The notes beneath the pieces were generated by a model. The model made no database searches, had not been told where the DNA came from, and worked only from the letters and a program-made list of their open reading frames with translations. Both the position numbers and the translations under genes were made by a program. A stretch of DNA of 64,000 bases, taken from assembly GCF_040712315.1 (NCBI RefSeq), contig NC_134017.1, positions 49,597,636 through 49,661,635 on the forward strand, in the 5' to 3' direction. The DNA comes from Castanea sativa. Lineage: Eukaryota; Streptophyta; Magnoliopsida; Fagales; Fagaceae. Shown one piece after another: positions 1 to 12,864 of this stretch (position 1 is its first letter; each line of letters starts with the position of its first letter).

Positions 1-207
1 GTGCAAAAAAAAAAAAAAAAAAAAAGATAAGATAAGAAAAAAAAACTCCCTAATAGACATTTATCACACTCCAATCTCCAACCATAATGCCAAAGATATT
101 TTTTCTAATGATTTGTACTATATAATCTTCATTAGATAGACAGTAAATTTTCATTTATTTTAAAAAGTATAAGTTGATGGTCTCACTCATAGTTAGTATT
201 ATAAGAG

Positions 208-212
<5 letters not shown>

Positions 213-259
<47 letters not shown>
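213..259. repeat. (AT)n microsatellite
   Basis: An uninterrupted AT dinucleotide run. Similar AT runs occur at 522-557, 4379-4411, 6438-6469, 21373-21395, 33244-33278 and 38254-38278. Confidence 0.95.
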
Positions 260-261
<2 letters not shown>

Positions 262-517
262 TATAGTTGAAGATTTTAAATGGAAATGATAAGATTTACA
301 TGTGAATTACAAACTTTAACAATTAAAAGAACTATCTATGTTAAGCTATTTATTTTATTTATTTATATATATATTTTTTTTTTGTGAAACATTTATATTC
401 TAACTTAGTAGCTTGTTTATATAATCTCAATATAATTTGATAAGATATAATCAAATATCTAGAAATTAAGTATTTAGTTAAGAGTATTATAGTTCAACTA
501 AGTAGCATCTCTTAGTA

Positions 518-560
<43 letters not shown>

Positions 561-949
561 GAGTTTAAATCCTCGTTCTCCAACCATCGAGTTATCAAAA
601 TAATAATAATATTTCTAAAATGTACTGATGTGTAATATATGATATAATATGTGTATTTTAGTATTTTACTAACTTTTTTCAACCTTTTGATTCCACTGAA
701 AGTTATACGAAGAAAAAGACAAGCGTAAAATTATAGCATTTTCAAAGTGTTGGTCTTATTGGATTTTTAAATTTGCATTGAGACTTACATTTTGGGAGCA
801 GAGCATGCAAAATTGAGTAATGGATCTTAGAAAAATGATATTTTGAATGGTTGGAAGCAACTTACAATCTTGCGATATGCGAGAACAAAATACTATTGGC
901 GGCTTTGCCTATCTATCCTATTATGACTGGCTTGTGGAGTATTTATTTA

Positions 950-1125
950 GAAAAATGACACGTTTACAATGTTTTTACAACAAATTTTAGATGGTAAGAT
1001 GTTATATATTCTAATTTGAATCCACCACATAAATTATTATTTTTGTCCACTAATAAGTAATAACAACTGATCATTTAAGATTTGTTGTAAAATTATTGTG
1101 AAAATATTTTGGACATAATATTTTT
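950..1125. mobile_element. MITE copy, same family as 32350-32530
   Basis: The ends are imperfect inverted repeats built on ACAATGTTTTTACAACAAAT at the left and ATTTGTTGTAAAATTATTGT at the right. Length and internal sequence match the better preserved copy at 32350-32530. The outer ends are eroded and I could not define a target-site duplication here. Confidence 0.65.
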
Positions 1126-1585
1126 AATTTATTTATCAACTTTATAACCTCTAATTTGTCTTAACAATTATTTTCAAGGAATTTTTTTTTGAAATTTAAT
1201 ACTAAAAATAAAAATAAATAAAGAAGAGTCAGGTTTGATACTTTAGTAACGAAAAATTTCGAAATTTGATTGTGAGAAAGTATTCTCTATCCCTTATTTG
1301 TGTTTGTTTCTTAAGAGAAATGAAAGAAGTGTCGTTAATGTAACTGGTTTAGATAACTGGACTGGCTATACCGATAGGCCCAATTAAAAAGCCCAATGCA
1401 GAATACATATCATACCAAGTCGAAAGCGGTAGAATATATTTATAAAAAAAAAAAAAAAAATTGTGGCGCTTGAGGATCGGCTGCGAACGACAGCACCGTG
1501 AGCCCCTTCAATTACAATTGCACTCTTTCTGTTTGATTAAAATTTTAGAGATTCTACACCGCTTGATGACAATTAGTTTATGCAG

Positions 1586-4369
1586 TTAGAGCCATCGGTG
1601 AAATTGGTAATCAGTTGGGAAAGAGAGACTGGAATTTCAAAGTGGACCCGTGCACTAGTAATGACCAAAGCTGGTGGACAACACACGTCAATTCAAATCA
1701 GCCGTTCTACTACAACAATACTCTCATCTGCGATTGCAACCTCACTAACGATGGTGTATGCCACGTTGTTCAAATGTACGTACTACTACTTTTTTTTTTT
1801 TGTGGCTAAATTAAAAAAAAATGGCATCCTAATAGGGACTATTTTTAGTTAATTTTTAACTTTATTTTCAAAACTTTTAACAAAATATTTTAAGTTTTAA
1901 CTAAATAAGACGTATCAAAATGGACTTTAACTTTACTCTTATTGATTGATTTATTTGTTTATTTGAAATCCAAACTAAGGAAATAGTGCGCAGCGCATTT
2001 ACACTTGACGTAGTGCTATAGGCACTGGTTTTTATTGGGTCCATTACTTTTATACTTCACTAAACGTAAAAATTCTTGATTAAATTTCAGCTTTTTAATC
2101 CTTATAGCAATAGGGGACAAGAAAGATGAACAAATGGGGTCAAGGCTTGATGATTATTATGTACTTGGGTGGCACATTACTCGACGTGGTTATTGACTTT
2201 GATACCAATTAATACAAACTTATGGATATAATTTTTCCTCAAAAATCGGTTTACAAGAGAAAGGTGGTTATGAACTTATGTACACATGATTAAAACTTAC
2301 GCTAAAACCACGGAAAACACTATGATCATAACGCTCCTACGTTGTTGTAACTTCAAAAAGATGTATTCAGCAAAAAAAAACTTCAAAAAAGATGTGCTTG
2401 TGTATATATATATATAACCTCATGCCAAGATATGGGTTCTGGTTATAGTATGCCTTGGCATTGTGAAGGTGCTCTAGCTAGAGAGATAGACATTTGTAGT
2501 ATTCTAATCTATGCACTTTCACCTTGCTCCAAGTTCGTATTTCAAATTTGAATCAAATGTTTCACATTTGGTTGGATTCTGATTTACTATTGAGCTAGCA
2601 AACTTTTTCTTTAGGCATAAATACGTGAAGTTGACTCGTGTTCTAGTGGATTTAAGTTTGAAGGTTGGTGTTGCAGGTCTGAAAATTCAGATTGTATTTA
2701 ATTTTTCTCCTGTAAAAATCCTTGTCATACAGATTTCTTAGAGTGCAGGGTCTTGCTGGTATACTTCCACCAGCTCTTGCAAAACTACCCCACCTGAAGA
2801 TTATGTAAGGAGAGTAACTATTACTTGTTTTGTTTCCTACCTGAAAATCGGATTAAGTTTCTTTGAACAATTTCCTCTTGATTGTAGTGATCTCAATGCT
2901 AACTACCTCAGTGGTAATATACCACAAGAATGGGCTTCTATGCAGTTGGAATATCTGTAAGTGACTTCTGAGTTCAAGTCCAAGTTTGCCAATAAGTGCT
3001 CATTCTTACTGATTTAAATGAATTCACTGCAGGTCCATCTCCACGAACAACTTATCAGGACCAATTCCAACCTACTTGGGAAAAATTACCTCTCTTAAAA
3101 TATTGTATGCTCTTTTAGTATCTTTCTTTCTCCCAATCATTTAGACAGTAAAATTATATCATTTTTCATTTGCTCTAGCTATAATATTTAAGATTATATT
3201 CAGGAGCATAGAGAGCAATCAGTTTTCTGGAATTGTTCCCCTTGAGCTTGGAAATTTGGTTAACTTGGAGTACCTGTTAGTGTTTCTTTCTTTTCTTTTA
3301 TTTAATTTTTCAAATCACATTTGATTGGTCATCTCTAAATTCTCACTGATTTTCTTAATCACTTAACAATTGAAATGGTCTGAAGTTTCCTTTTGGTGAT
3401 TGCAGCGTTCTTAGTGCTAACAATCTCACAGGAGAGTTGCCAGTCACTCTCGCTAATCTAAACAAATTAACAGAATTGTAAGTTGGTGGTATTGATTCCA
3501 TAGGTGTTCTAATAGTAATTTTGTTGTTTTCATTGAAAGCTAATCTTTGGTGTTTGTATTTTGTTCAATCTTGTTTCCATTTTGGCCATGTGCAGTAGAA
3601 TTAGTAGTAACAACTTCACTGGAAGGATACCTGACATTTTTCGAACTTGGAAACAACTTCAGAAATTGTACGGGCTTTTCTTCTATATTGTTTTCTAAAT
3701 CTCTTTTTTAAGTAAAGGTTTCAGGTGTGATCTCAATTTGTTTGAGCTGTTCTGTTAACAGAGAGATCCAAGCTAGTGGTCTTGAGGGGCCCATTCCTCC
3801 TAGCATTTCTGCCTTGAGTAATTTAAATGAGCTGTGAGTTCTGCCTTCTAAGTTAACAGTTCTTGAGTTGCTTAACCTCTAAGATACATTCATGTGATTT
3901 TAAATTTATAATATTTATATCTGAAGAGCCTGACAGTTATTGATGATGCAACTCTATTCAGACGAATTAGTGATTTATTTGGAGAAGGTTCAAAATTTCC
4001 ATCCTTGCACGGCATGACAAACATGAGCAGATTGTACGTCATTATTTTGTTGTAGACGGTGTAAATTAGAATAATACACTGTTCAGATCAGTTTTCCTTA
4101 TATGAATTCTGTATAAATTTCAGGTTGTTGAGGAGCTGTAATATCTATGGACCAATCCCTCCTAATATTTCAGATTTGAAACAACTTCAGATTTTGTACT
4201 TCTCCTGTCCTTTATCTTTTTCCCTTTTTATTTTTCATCTTTTATTGAAAAATGTGTGAAGTGCATAGTGCAGATCCCTATAATTGGATAGAACCCTTAT
4301 TAGAGCATGATATTAAGTTGAGTTGAAAAAAAATGAAAGATTAGGGTGAAGAGAAAACAAAGAGGAAGA

Positions 4370-4431
<62 letters not shown>

Positions 4432-6433
4432 TGGAAAGGATTAGGGTTTAATCAATCAATCCATAGAATTAATCAGGGGCTGATAATCAAACTCTGTGGT
4501 CATGAAGTTTGGTGACTGTGCCTGTGCCTGTCAGTGTTGATGTCATCAAACGGATGCTTAAGTCAGAACACCTCTATCATTTGATGATGATCTATAAATG
4601 ATGTGCGCTTTTACCCATTGCATCAGCTACCATAAGATACCTATGAATGATGCCCACTTTGGTCACTTGTCTGTTTGTGTGGCATTTTCTTCACTAGAAA
4701 AAGAAAAGTAATGGAAAAAAAATTCTAATTAAAGTTGTTAAAAAAACCTGTTACAAGATGCATCTACAATGTTTAATGAACATTTTTGGAATATCTCTAA
4801 TTGGTTGTTAAAATACTTTATCTTTTTTCAAAATTATTTTTATTCATGCTTGTTTTACTTGTGCACATTTGGTGTTCAGCAGAACAGTCATTTTGTAAAC
4901 CTTCTTCTCTGCTATGATGACATCTACATTGTTACCTTCTTGCAGAGATCTCAGCTTCAACAGATTGGAGGGAAATGTTCCAGATTTAGGTGGTCTAGCA
5001 AAGTTGCAGCTTGTGTAAGCTTCACAACCAAACCCTTAATTAGGTTCAATTATAGAGTAAATTCAAACTAACAATTAATAAGGAGCTAAAATATTAACAG
5101 ATTACAGATGCGTAACACAGCTTTACTTTTGGCCAATGTCCATGGGTTAATGTGCAAGGTCACTGCAAATTATTAGCATTTATCTCTATCACAATCCCTA
5201 ATCACCAAATAAACCTAAAACTAGAATCCTCTCCATCCGCTATATCCTTTTATGTAAACCTAAAAGGACCCTTATATAACCAGGACGTTACAACAGAAAG
5301 TAGAATATTATGTAATAGTTAGTTCTGGCTGCTTCCTGCTATAGTAGTGAATAGCTTGACTTTTTGGTAGTCTAGGCTGTTAAGCCTATTTTGTTCAAAT
5401 TGTACAATTCTTCCTGCTATAAATTCTTATTTTGATTCATCCAAATATAAATATATATATATATATATATATATCTATTTATACTTTAGGTGCTTAACTA
5501 ATGATATTGTCTTGTTTGCTAAATAGGTTTTTGACAAGCAACTTGCTCACTGGGAATATTCCAGAGTGGATCAAGAATAGTACCAGGTATGGGTTTCCCT
5601 CTTTAATTCTTCATGAATTTTTCATAGTGTGGAGAACAAAGTTTTTAAAATTGTTTTAACATGATGTTATATACATTACTCTGGAAGCTGATTTTGAGCT
5701 GGCCAGAGAAGCACGGAGGAAGGAGCTTGAATTGACGCTGGATTAAATTTGACAAACCAGTTGTTGATTTAGGAATAATGCAATATGAAAGATAGCTTAG
5801 AATGCTGATTCAGACTGCATGTTTCGTGCATTCAATCATACCACTAGCGAAGAAAGACTTGAACGATGGCATTGAATGACAGTAAATTAATTAAATTCTA
5901 AAAAGGCCATGTTTTCAATGTTGTTGTTTCCAGAACGTTGAAATGATTTCTTTTAACAATTCTTTGTCCATAATAAATTGTTTCTAGTATAAAAAATTGA
6001 TCAAAATTCTCTTAAAAATTACCTTTGTACTTGTTCAAATTTACGTTGAGCTATAATAATTATGTTTTGCTTACAGCAAAATAGATATTTCTTACAATAA
6101 TTTTTCAGAGAGTTCTGCTCCTGCATCACTTTGCCGAGATGATCTGTAAGTATCTGCCTTCTTGAGGGTTATACACTTGCTATCTTTCTAACCTTTCCAG
6201 TTTTCCAAAACTAAGTGTTTTTTTTTTTTTTTTTTCTAATGCATCAGAAATTTGTTCAAAAGCTCTTCTGGTAGAGACAACTTGTAAGCTTCAAACTTAT
6301 GAAATTTTAAGGAGAAAGTTTTATTTTATTTTTTTCCTTTATCACTTTGATTTTGGATTACTGACACAATTTATCTACTGCACAAATTAAGAGAACTTCT
6401 TGAGTGCTTGGATGAATCTCCATGTTCACAAGG

Positions 6434-6472
<39 letters not shown>

Positions 6473-9400
6473 ATCAAATTATGAGGTATATTCTCCAGTT
6501 ATCTTGTTGGGGCCTCCTCTTTTGGTAATTTATTTCTAAAATGAAAAAAATAAATAAAAAAAGAATCTGGTTAGATAATTCATCTTGCACAAGACAGCTA
6601 CAACAATGAATTCACAAGATGATGGAAATTTTATTTTTGTTCTATTGTGTTTGCCTGTATTTGATTGTCATTAATGTGGTGCTGCTTCTATGTAGATTTG
6701 TATTCATTGCATATAAATTGTGGTGGGAACGAAACCACCATTGGACGCATAAAATATGAGGGGGATGCTGAAGACCCAGCTGGTCCGGCGAAATATTTTC
6801 ATGTGAAAACTAATTGGGGATTCAGTAACACTGGTCATTTTTGGGACATTGACATTACCCCAAATGACTATTTAGCAAATAACGTATCCATACTTACAAT
6901 GGAAAATTCCCAACTATACACAAGTGCACGACTATCTCCTCTTTCAATCACATATTATGCCCGCTGCCTAGCAAATGGAAATTATATAGTGAAACTTCAC
7001 TTTGCAGAGATAGTATTCAAAAGCACTATATCTTCTTACAGTCTTGGGAGGCGGATATTTGATGTGTATATCCAGGTAATCCGTCACATTTATTTTTCTC
7101 TATAGGTTATAGTTAGAGGATTTGATTGATAATTTGCTGCAGGAAAAACTGGCATTGAGAGATTTTAATATTGAAAATGAAGCACAAGGGCTTGATAAAG
7201 CAGTCATTAAGAATTTTACAGCTGTTGTTAGAAATAAAGTTCTGATGATTCGATTTCATTGGGCTGGGAAAGGGACAACAGCTGCCCCAAAGAGAGGGAT
7301 CTATGGTCCGCTTGTGTCAGCTATCTCTATGGAATCTGGTAAATGTATTGGGGTTTGATAATCTTCTTTCATGCTTGGATTTGATTGACATAAAATGTAA
7401 TCATAGCAATTTGGTGGAAGCAGAGCCACATAATTAGCTACAGTTAAAATTTGAAAAGAACGACTAAAAACAAGCTTATAGTGCATTTAGACGGAAGAAA
7501 TCCAAACATTTTATCATCTTCTTTTTACCACCATTCCCCACTAGTTTGTCTTTGAGCCACATATTGCAATCTTGCCTTTTATTTTCTGTATTGTGCTACA
7601 TATATTTCAGAATGCAGAATTTTAATCACTGTTCTTAGCTATGTTTCTTTTTCTGTAGATCGTAGTCCCCCTGTTGATGGCAAGATTGTGGTTGGAGTTG
7701 TAGTTTCGGTGCTACTCCTCATTTTTATAATTTTAGGCATTCTTTGGTGGAAGGGCTGCATGGGAGGGAGGATATCAAGGGAAAAAGGTAATCAATTGTG
7801 AAATCTTGATCTATAAATTATAAAGGACATTATTCATTTTCTCCAACTATGGTGGGAAGTTAGAACAATGTGAAGAAAAATTTTCCAAGGGCTCATATAT
7901 TGTTGCAGTTCAATATTTAATTTAATTTTTCTATCTACTTCCATAGAGGAATCAGTATTCCAAAGTACACCATGCAAAGCAACTGAATGACTGTTGGATT
8001 ATGAGCATATGACTTATCTTGGGATGATGCATGATGATTGGAGTGATTTAGTTCTAATAATGGTGATAATTGAGCTTGTGTAACCATGCAAAAAACTCAT
8101 ATCGTTGCTATTTTGTAAAATCTGCATAAAATGGATGACTTGTGCTAACTATAGTTGAGTGAATGTCTAATTATCTGCAAAATATCTTGGCTATTTATTT
8201 ATTTTTTCACTCCTAATAAACTTTTTGTGCAAAAGTATGAAAAGAAATAAAGACAAGATGTTGTGACAACTTGGGTTTGAGTTCCATTTCATATATTTGA
8301 ACACCCTCTCTCTCTCTCTTAAAGCTTCTGTGTGATCAACTGCATACTGCCTTCTAAAGGCGTTTGCTTGTCTTCTCATTCTTTTAGATGATACCTAACT
8401 ACTCAAGAGGCATGCATCTATTTGGTTAAAAATTTGTCTTGTTATACTGTAAGATGCAGCCTGACATCTACCCTGATGCCTTTGACAGAGTTTAGAGGAT
8501 TAGACTTGCAAACTGGTTTTTTTACATATAAACAAATAAAAGCTGCCACTAATAACTTCAATGCTGCAAATAAGATCGGGGAAGGTGGTTTTGGATCAGT
8601 TTACAAGGTATCTAACAGCTATTTATCTATTATAGAATGTGTGTGTGTGCGTGTATTTCATCTTTTGCCTTGTATTCTTCTCCTGATCCTTGAGATTTGT
8701 AGACATATATTATGAAATACATACCTGAAAATATATATATTTCTCAATACCTAATGCAGGGTATACTATTAGATGGTACTACAATTGCAGTTAAGCAACT
8801 TTCTTCAAAATCAAAGCAGGGAAGTCGTGAATTTGTGACTGAAATAGGCATGGTATCTGGTTTACAACATCCGAATCTTGTTAGATTGTTTGGATGTTGT
8901 ATTGAAAGAGAACAATTATTGTTGGTGTATGAGTATATGGAAAACAATAGCCTTGCACGCGCCTTGTTTGGTAAGCTAATGTTTTATACCTACAATGCAT
9001 TTTATGTTCATAATAGAAGAATGAGGAGAAAATACTTTTGATGAATTATATTGATTGGGTTCTGAACATCAGTTTTAGGTCTTGCAGGTGGCCGATTAAA
9101 ATTGGACTGGCTTACAAGGCAGAAAATATGTGCTGGCATAGCAAGAGGTCTGGCTTTCTTACATGAGGAATCAACATTGAAAATTGTTCATAGAGACATC
9201 AAATCTACGAATATATTACTTGATGGTGATCTTAACCCTAAGATCTCAGACTTCGGTTTGGCCAAGCTTTATGAAGAGGAGAATACCCACATCAGCACTA
9301 GAATTGCTGGAACCATGTGAGCTACCTTCCTTTCTTTTGTTCTCTATTTACTATCTTTTGAGTTTTTTTCCTATTCTTTTTTGTTTCATCACCTTTGTAG

Positions 9401-11481
9401 ATCTTGATTATGAGTTCATGTGAATGGATATTGATCTTATGGTCTTTAGTGCTGTGTTGCTGCACAGAATATGGTAGTAATTATTTCAAAGAAGTCTTTG
9501 CACATAGACAAGTTTGTAAAGTACTATGAGATAAGTATATACATTTGACACTTTAATTTGTATGTGTTTGGTATCTACATGTGATACATAACCATGCTCA
9601 TAGAAACTCTTTGCAACATGGTTTCGCATTGATCAGATAGGGTTCTTGCTTTTTTATCTATAAGACAAAGTGATACCCTTTTATTTATAGTGTTGAATAT
9701 TTTTTTTACCACATTACTCATGCAATATAAATTCATGTCAAGTTTCTTGTAGAAGGAAAAACCATTTTACAACATTCTTTTTTTTTTTTTTTTTTTTACA
9801 TGGTGGCCCAGTTACATCATTCCTTGGGTAAGCTCAAATCTTAACAAAGTACATTTTTTTTGGGAATCTTCCCAATTATCAAAGAACAACTTGTATCAAC
9901 ATAATAAATGACTGGGAAAAGTCTTGATTTTTTTTAAATTAAAAAATAAGACTATTTATTAGATACTCTTTTCTGGAAATCATTTTCCAAAATGGGGGGT
10001 AAGGCTCCCTATCAACCATCACTCTCAAACCTCACAAAAGTGGGAACCTTGTGTACCAGATACAACCTTCCTATTGCATACTCAGATATAAGATCTTTGC
10101 TATTTGCTCAATTGCATGGCTCCTAGTCCATGTAACTCAAGCTCTTTGATCTAATTTACCAAGTTTAGAAAATAAAATTTTTCTATTTTAATTTACTTAT
10201 TATTGTTGCTTTTATTGTCTTGCCACAATTTGTAGTGCAATGAAGTTAAACTCAATTATGGTGGCTTTGTTAATTGCATGATTGCATGCATAACCATAAA
10301 TTGGATATATTGGTGCTTGGAAACTTGATAGATATTACACTTGTTGATTTAGAAGTTCATAGGATCATATTAGCGAACCAATTATCAAAGCTTAACTTAA
10401 CATATGTTTTGCAGAGGCTATATGGCACCAGAATATGCATTATGGGGGGTTTTTAACCTATAAAGCAGATGTTTACAGTTTTGGAGTTGTTGCATTGGAA
10501 AGTATTTCTGGGAAGAACAACATGAAATATAGACCTGATGAGAACTGTGCATGTCTTCTAGATTGGGTACGTTACATCCTTCTCATTCTCATGTTCTTTT
10601 GAAACTTGTGGCTAAAGCATATTATAGAACCTAGGTAAAGTTTGCTTCTTTTGGAACTTCTCCATTTGACTAGGTCAACCTACTTTATGTCACCCTAGGC
10701 TAACCTCATGAAAACATATTTCAGTTGAAAATTGCTTGACTATGAAAGGCAAGAGTTTGGCCAAATAAGTAGTATATATTTGCTTGCATGTTCAATGTTC
10801 AAGTTGCATAACTAGTATGTCTTCATTGAAATTGAAGTGATATGTGGATGATATCTTAATGTCTTGTTAAAATGATTTTCACCGCTGGAAAAGAATTGCA
10901 TTTGGTAAATATGTGAAAAGGATGAAACTACAGAAAATGTTGTTAATGAATTGCTTTATCAATATTTCAAAATTTTTTTTAAAGATATTCTGTTATTATT
11001 TTTTTTTTCATCATTTAAATTGGTAGCCTACTCAAGGGAATTAAAATTTTTTTTTCTTCTTTTTGGTTCTCATTCACTTCCAAAACTCTTATTTTTTTCA
11101 CTTCAGGCCCTGGTTTTACAACAAAAAGGGAATTTGATGGAGTTAGTGGATCCAGAATTGGGGTCTGAGTTCAGTAAAGAAGAGGCTATTATAATGATTA
11201 AAGTAGCTTTATTATGCATTAATCCATCACCAACACTTAGGCCCACCATGACTGCCGTAGTGAGCATGCTTGAAGGACGAACAGCTGTTCAAGAATTGAC
11301 CATGGAAGCAAGTATTTATGCTAATGATGTGAGGTTTGAATCCTTTAGAGGCCAATGTCAGACCCTACGAGCAAGCTCAGGAGATAGTCAGAGCCTCCTT
11401 CAGTCATCAAATGCAACATGGATTGGCTCTTCTTCTACATCTGCCCATGATCTCTATTCGATTAATCTCAACTCTCAGTAA
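1586..11481 (+). CDS. LRR-malectin receptor-like serine/threonine kinase (LRR-VIII-2 type), 5' exon missing, one frameshift
   Basis: This is a plasma-membrane receptor kinase: an extracellular LRR and malectin region, one membrane helix, and a cytoplasmic kinase. Exons that keep frame across GT-AG introns are 1586-1775, 2733-2804, 2888-2956, 3033-3104, 3204-3275, 3406-3477, 3596-3667, 3762-3833, 3962-4033, 4124-4195, 4946-5014, 5527-5586, 6077-6145, 6248-6283, 6392-6432, 6696-7075, 7143-7338, 7659-7787, 8489-8607, 8760-8970, 9088-9316, 10415-10566 and 11107-11481 (stop TAA). The first readable exon carries the N-terminal cap with the motif RDWNF and paired cysteines, and needs an upstream signal-peptide exon that I did not find. 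One extra G at 10444-10449 shifts the frame and gives a TAA at 10461. All other exons are open. The domain order is that of Arabidopsis At1g07650/At1g53440-like kinases. The ligand is unknown. Confidence 0.88.
2733..6145 (+). CDS. Ectodomain LRR exons of the receptor kinase
   Basis: Twelve consecutive small exons of 60 to 72 bp, most exactly 72 bp, each encode one leucine-rich repeat of 23-24 residues. Each intron interrupts the same codon position, phase 2, so the array grew by exon duplication. Recognisable repeats include [51 protein letters not shown] and LTGNIPEWI. The plant-specific LSGxIP core is well kept and no exon contains a stop codon. The 750-bp intron at 4196-4945 carries an AT/GA microsatellite, and the 490-bp intron at 5587-6076 carries nothing I recognise. 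Confidence 0.88.
4379..4431. repeat. (AT)n(GA)n compound microsatellite in intron
   Basis: A run of AT dinucleotides passes directly into a run of GA dinucleotides inside the intron between LRR exons 4124-4195 and 4946-5014. Confidence 0.95.
6696..7338 (+). CDS. Malectin-domain exons of the receptor kinase
   Basis: Two exons, 6696-7075 and 7143-7338, encode a malectin-like domain. It opens with LHINCGGNE and continues with the conserved [19 protein letters not shown] strand and the [10 protein letters not shown] motif that spans the splice junction, then ends at [11 protein letters not shown]. In this receptor subfamily the domain sits between the LRRs and the membrane helix and is thought to bind carbohydrate or a partner protein; that role is not shown by this sequence. 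The reading frame is fully open. The neighbouring intron at 7339-7658 has no recognisable insert. Confidence 0.88.
7659..7787 (+). CDS. Transmembrane exon of the receptor kinase
   Basis: A 129-bp exon encodes the transmembrane helix. After a short polar linker (DRSPPVDGK) there is a run of about 22 hydrophobic residues, [18 protein letters not shown], followed by WW and the basic stop-transfer segment. The following 700-bp intron, 7788-8488, has a CT-rich stretch but no recognised element. Confidence 0.85.
8489..11481 (+). CDS. Kinase-domain exons of the receptor kinase
   Basis: Five exons encode an RD-class kinase. Visible motifs are the glycine loop GEGGFGSVY, the ATP lysine in IAVKQLS, the catalytic loop [12 protein letters not shown], the metal-binding DFG in ISDFGLAK, and the APE motif in [11 protein letters not shown]. 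All catalytic residues are present, so it would be an active kinase if read through. The frame breaks just after APE: the G6 run at 10444-10449 in exon 10415-10566 has one base too many. The last exon, 11107-11481, is open again and carries helix I ([13 protein letters not shown]) and a serine-rich tail. The 1.1-kb intron 9317-10414 includes long T tracts, and the 540-bp intron 10567-11106 shows nothing distinct. Confidence 0.86.
10444..10449 (+). other. Frameshifting G homopolymer in kinase exon
   Basis: Six Gs where five would keep frame. The observed frame reads into TAA at 10461-10463. One G fewer gives [15 protein letters not shown], the usual subdomain IX of this family, and stays open to the splice donor at 10567. 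The exon is 152 bp here instead of the 151 bp needed by its flanking phases. Confidence 0.85.
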
Positions 11482-11903
11482 TATGAGGAGAATGCTACTT
11501 ATCTCCAGCTGTGGTTAATGATAAAATTTAAGAGAATGAACAGTGTGATTTTAATTCCATCATGACGACTTTGCATAGGATTAGGTTGATTGTGAGATAT
11601 GGCTATGCCAAGGGCGCACTCAGTTATTGTGAGTTCATGTGAAAAAAAAAAAAAAGTCTAGAGCTTCTAAAAAGTCTCCCTATTTTGTTACTTCCTTCCC
11701 TTTAATGAGTTACTAGATTTATATTTCAAATATCTTCTGATTTTTTGTATGTAAAGAGATGGATAGTGTCTGGGTCATATTGTTCAGATACGTGATGTCT
11801 TTCATAGTTTCATTTCCTTGGATCATAAGAATGAGAATAGCCAGTTGGGCCTTGGGAAATTGTTGATCTGCCTGCTTGGAATTAAAACCAAATAAAAGAT
11901 TGA
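11482..11903. other. 3' flank of the receptor kinase
   Basis: Non-coding stretch between the kinase stop codon and the Copia insertion. It probably holds the 3' UTR. There is an A tract near 11642-11655 but no canonical AATAAA at a convincing distance. Confidence 0.5.
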
Positions 11904-11908
11904 AAATG

Positions 11909-12743
11909 TGTACGTTTTTAGAGCCCTTAAACACAAGCAGATTAACTTACTTATTTAGCCAAGTGATTAACTTAGGTAAATTATGCAGATCTAGGTTAAC
12001 ACATATAAATCATATTATTGTAAAGTGCGGAAAATAAAGAACACAACAATATGATGACTTAAGAAAACTAAACCGGTAAAAAACCTGGGAAGGATTTAAC
12101 CTAGCTATCCTCAAGCTAAAACTGAATCCACTATGAAAGAATTGAAGTTTACACAATAGCGACTTAGACCACTAACATCCTATTGCTACCTCGAGTAGGA
12201 AACTTACTACCACGACTACGTGACAGCTCCGAGTCCACAGACTACTTTTTTGAATTCCTAGCAAGCACAAGTACTCCCGCTTGTATATCTTTAAGCTCTT
12301 GAATCTACAACTGGATTGATCACCAAGCTCTTGACATCAATCTAGATCTTGATAACCCTAAGTGTATGTGAAAGCAAACACCTCTAGATCTTACAAAAGA
12401 TTCACACACACAGCATAAAAAGCATCCATAAAACGTGGCTAGGGTTTTCCCTTTTATATCTAGGGCAAAACACAAAACCCTACACTCAAAACGAGCTTGG
12501 ATTGAGTTGGAAAAATCTGTAGAAAAACAATCTGCCCGAGCTTCAATTGGTCGAGTCTAATTCTCGATTGATCGAGCCAGGCAGATTTACACAGTAAATC
12601 CTGCAGCAACTCGATTCCAACTTTACATAAAAGACACATACTTTGAGCACGTTTAAATAAGACTAAACCGTTTTGATCATGGTTTGCCAACATTACAAAT
12701 TAGAGTTCTAATACATTTAAACCTAAAGTCTTAGAACCCAACA
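11909..12743 (-). repeat. 3' LTR of the minus-strand gag-only Copia element
   Basis: 835 bp, TG...CA ends on the minus strand (TGTTGGGTTCTAAG to AAACGTACA). It aligns along its length with 20274-21111 with scattered differences. The polypurine tract lies at 12744-12760, read on the minus strand as TTGCCAAAGGGGGAGTT. A TATA-like motif lies around 12450-12456 on the minus strand. Confidence 0.88.
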
Positions 12744-12864
12744 AACTCCCCCTTTGGCAATCCGTGACAAAACACAAACATAACAAAGTGCTTAAAGTTT
12801 ACATAAAAACAGTCCATTATAAAGACAAAGCCCAACACAACAAATTCAACCTAACTACTATCTA

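Larger units (their letters stand above)
1..1585. other. Upstream intergenic DNA, AT-rich
   Basis: This stretch holds AT dinucleotide runs near 213-259 and 522-557, homopolymer A and T tracts, and one MITE-like element at about 950-1125. I searched the plus strand for a signal-peptide exon belonging to the receptor kinase that starts at 1586 and found no ATG followed by a hydrophobic run with a usable splice donor. The first coding exon is therefore further upstream, outside the window, or lost. Confidence 0.6.

Noticed and set aside
5695..5745. Coding-like reading ([16 protein letters not shown]) inside an intron of the kinase
   Set aside because: Too short, no splice sites in the right phase, and it would interrupt the LRR-to-linker continuity seen across 5586/6077.
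12460..12693. 77-codon minus-strand ORF repeated at 20828-21061
   Set aside because: It is LTR sequence of the Copia element seen twice; no protein family.
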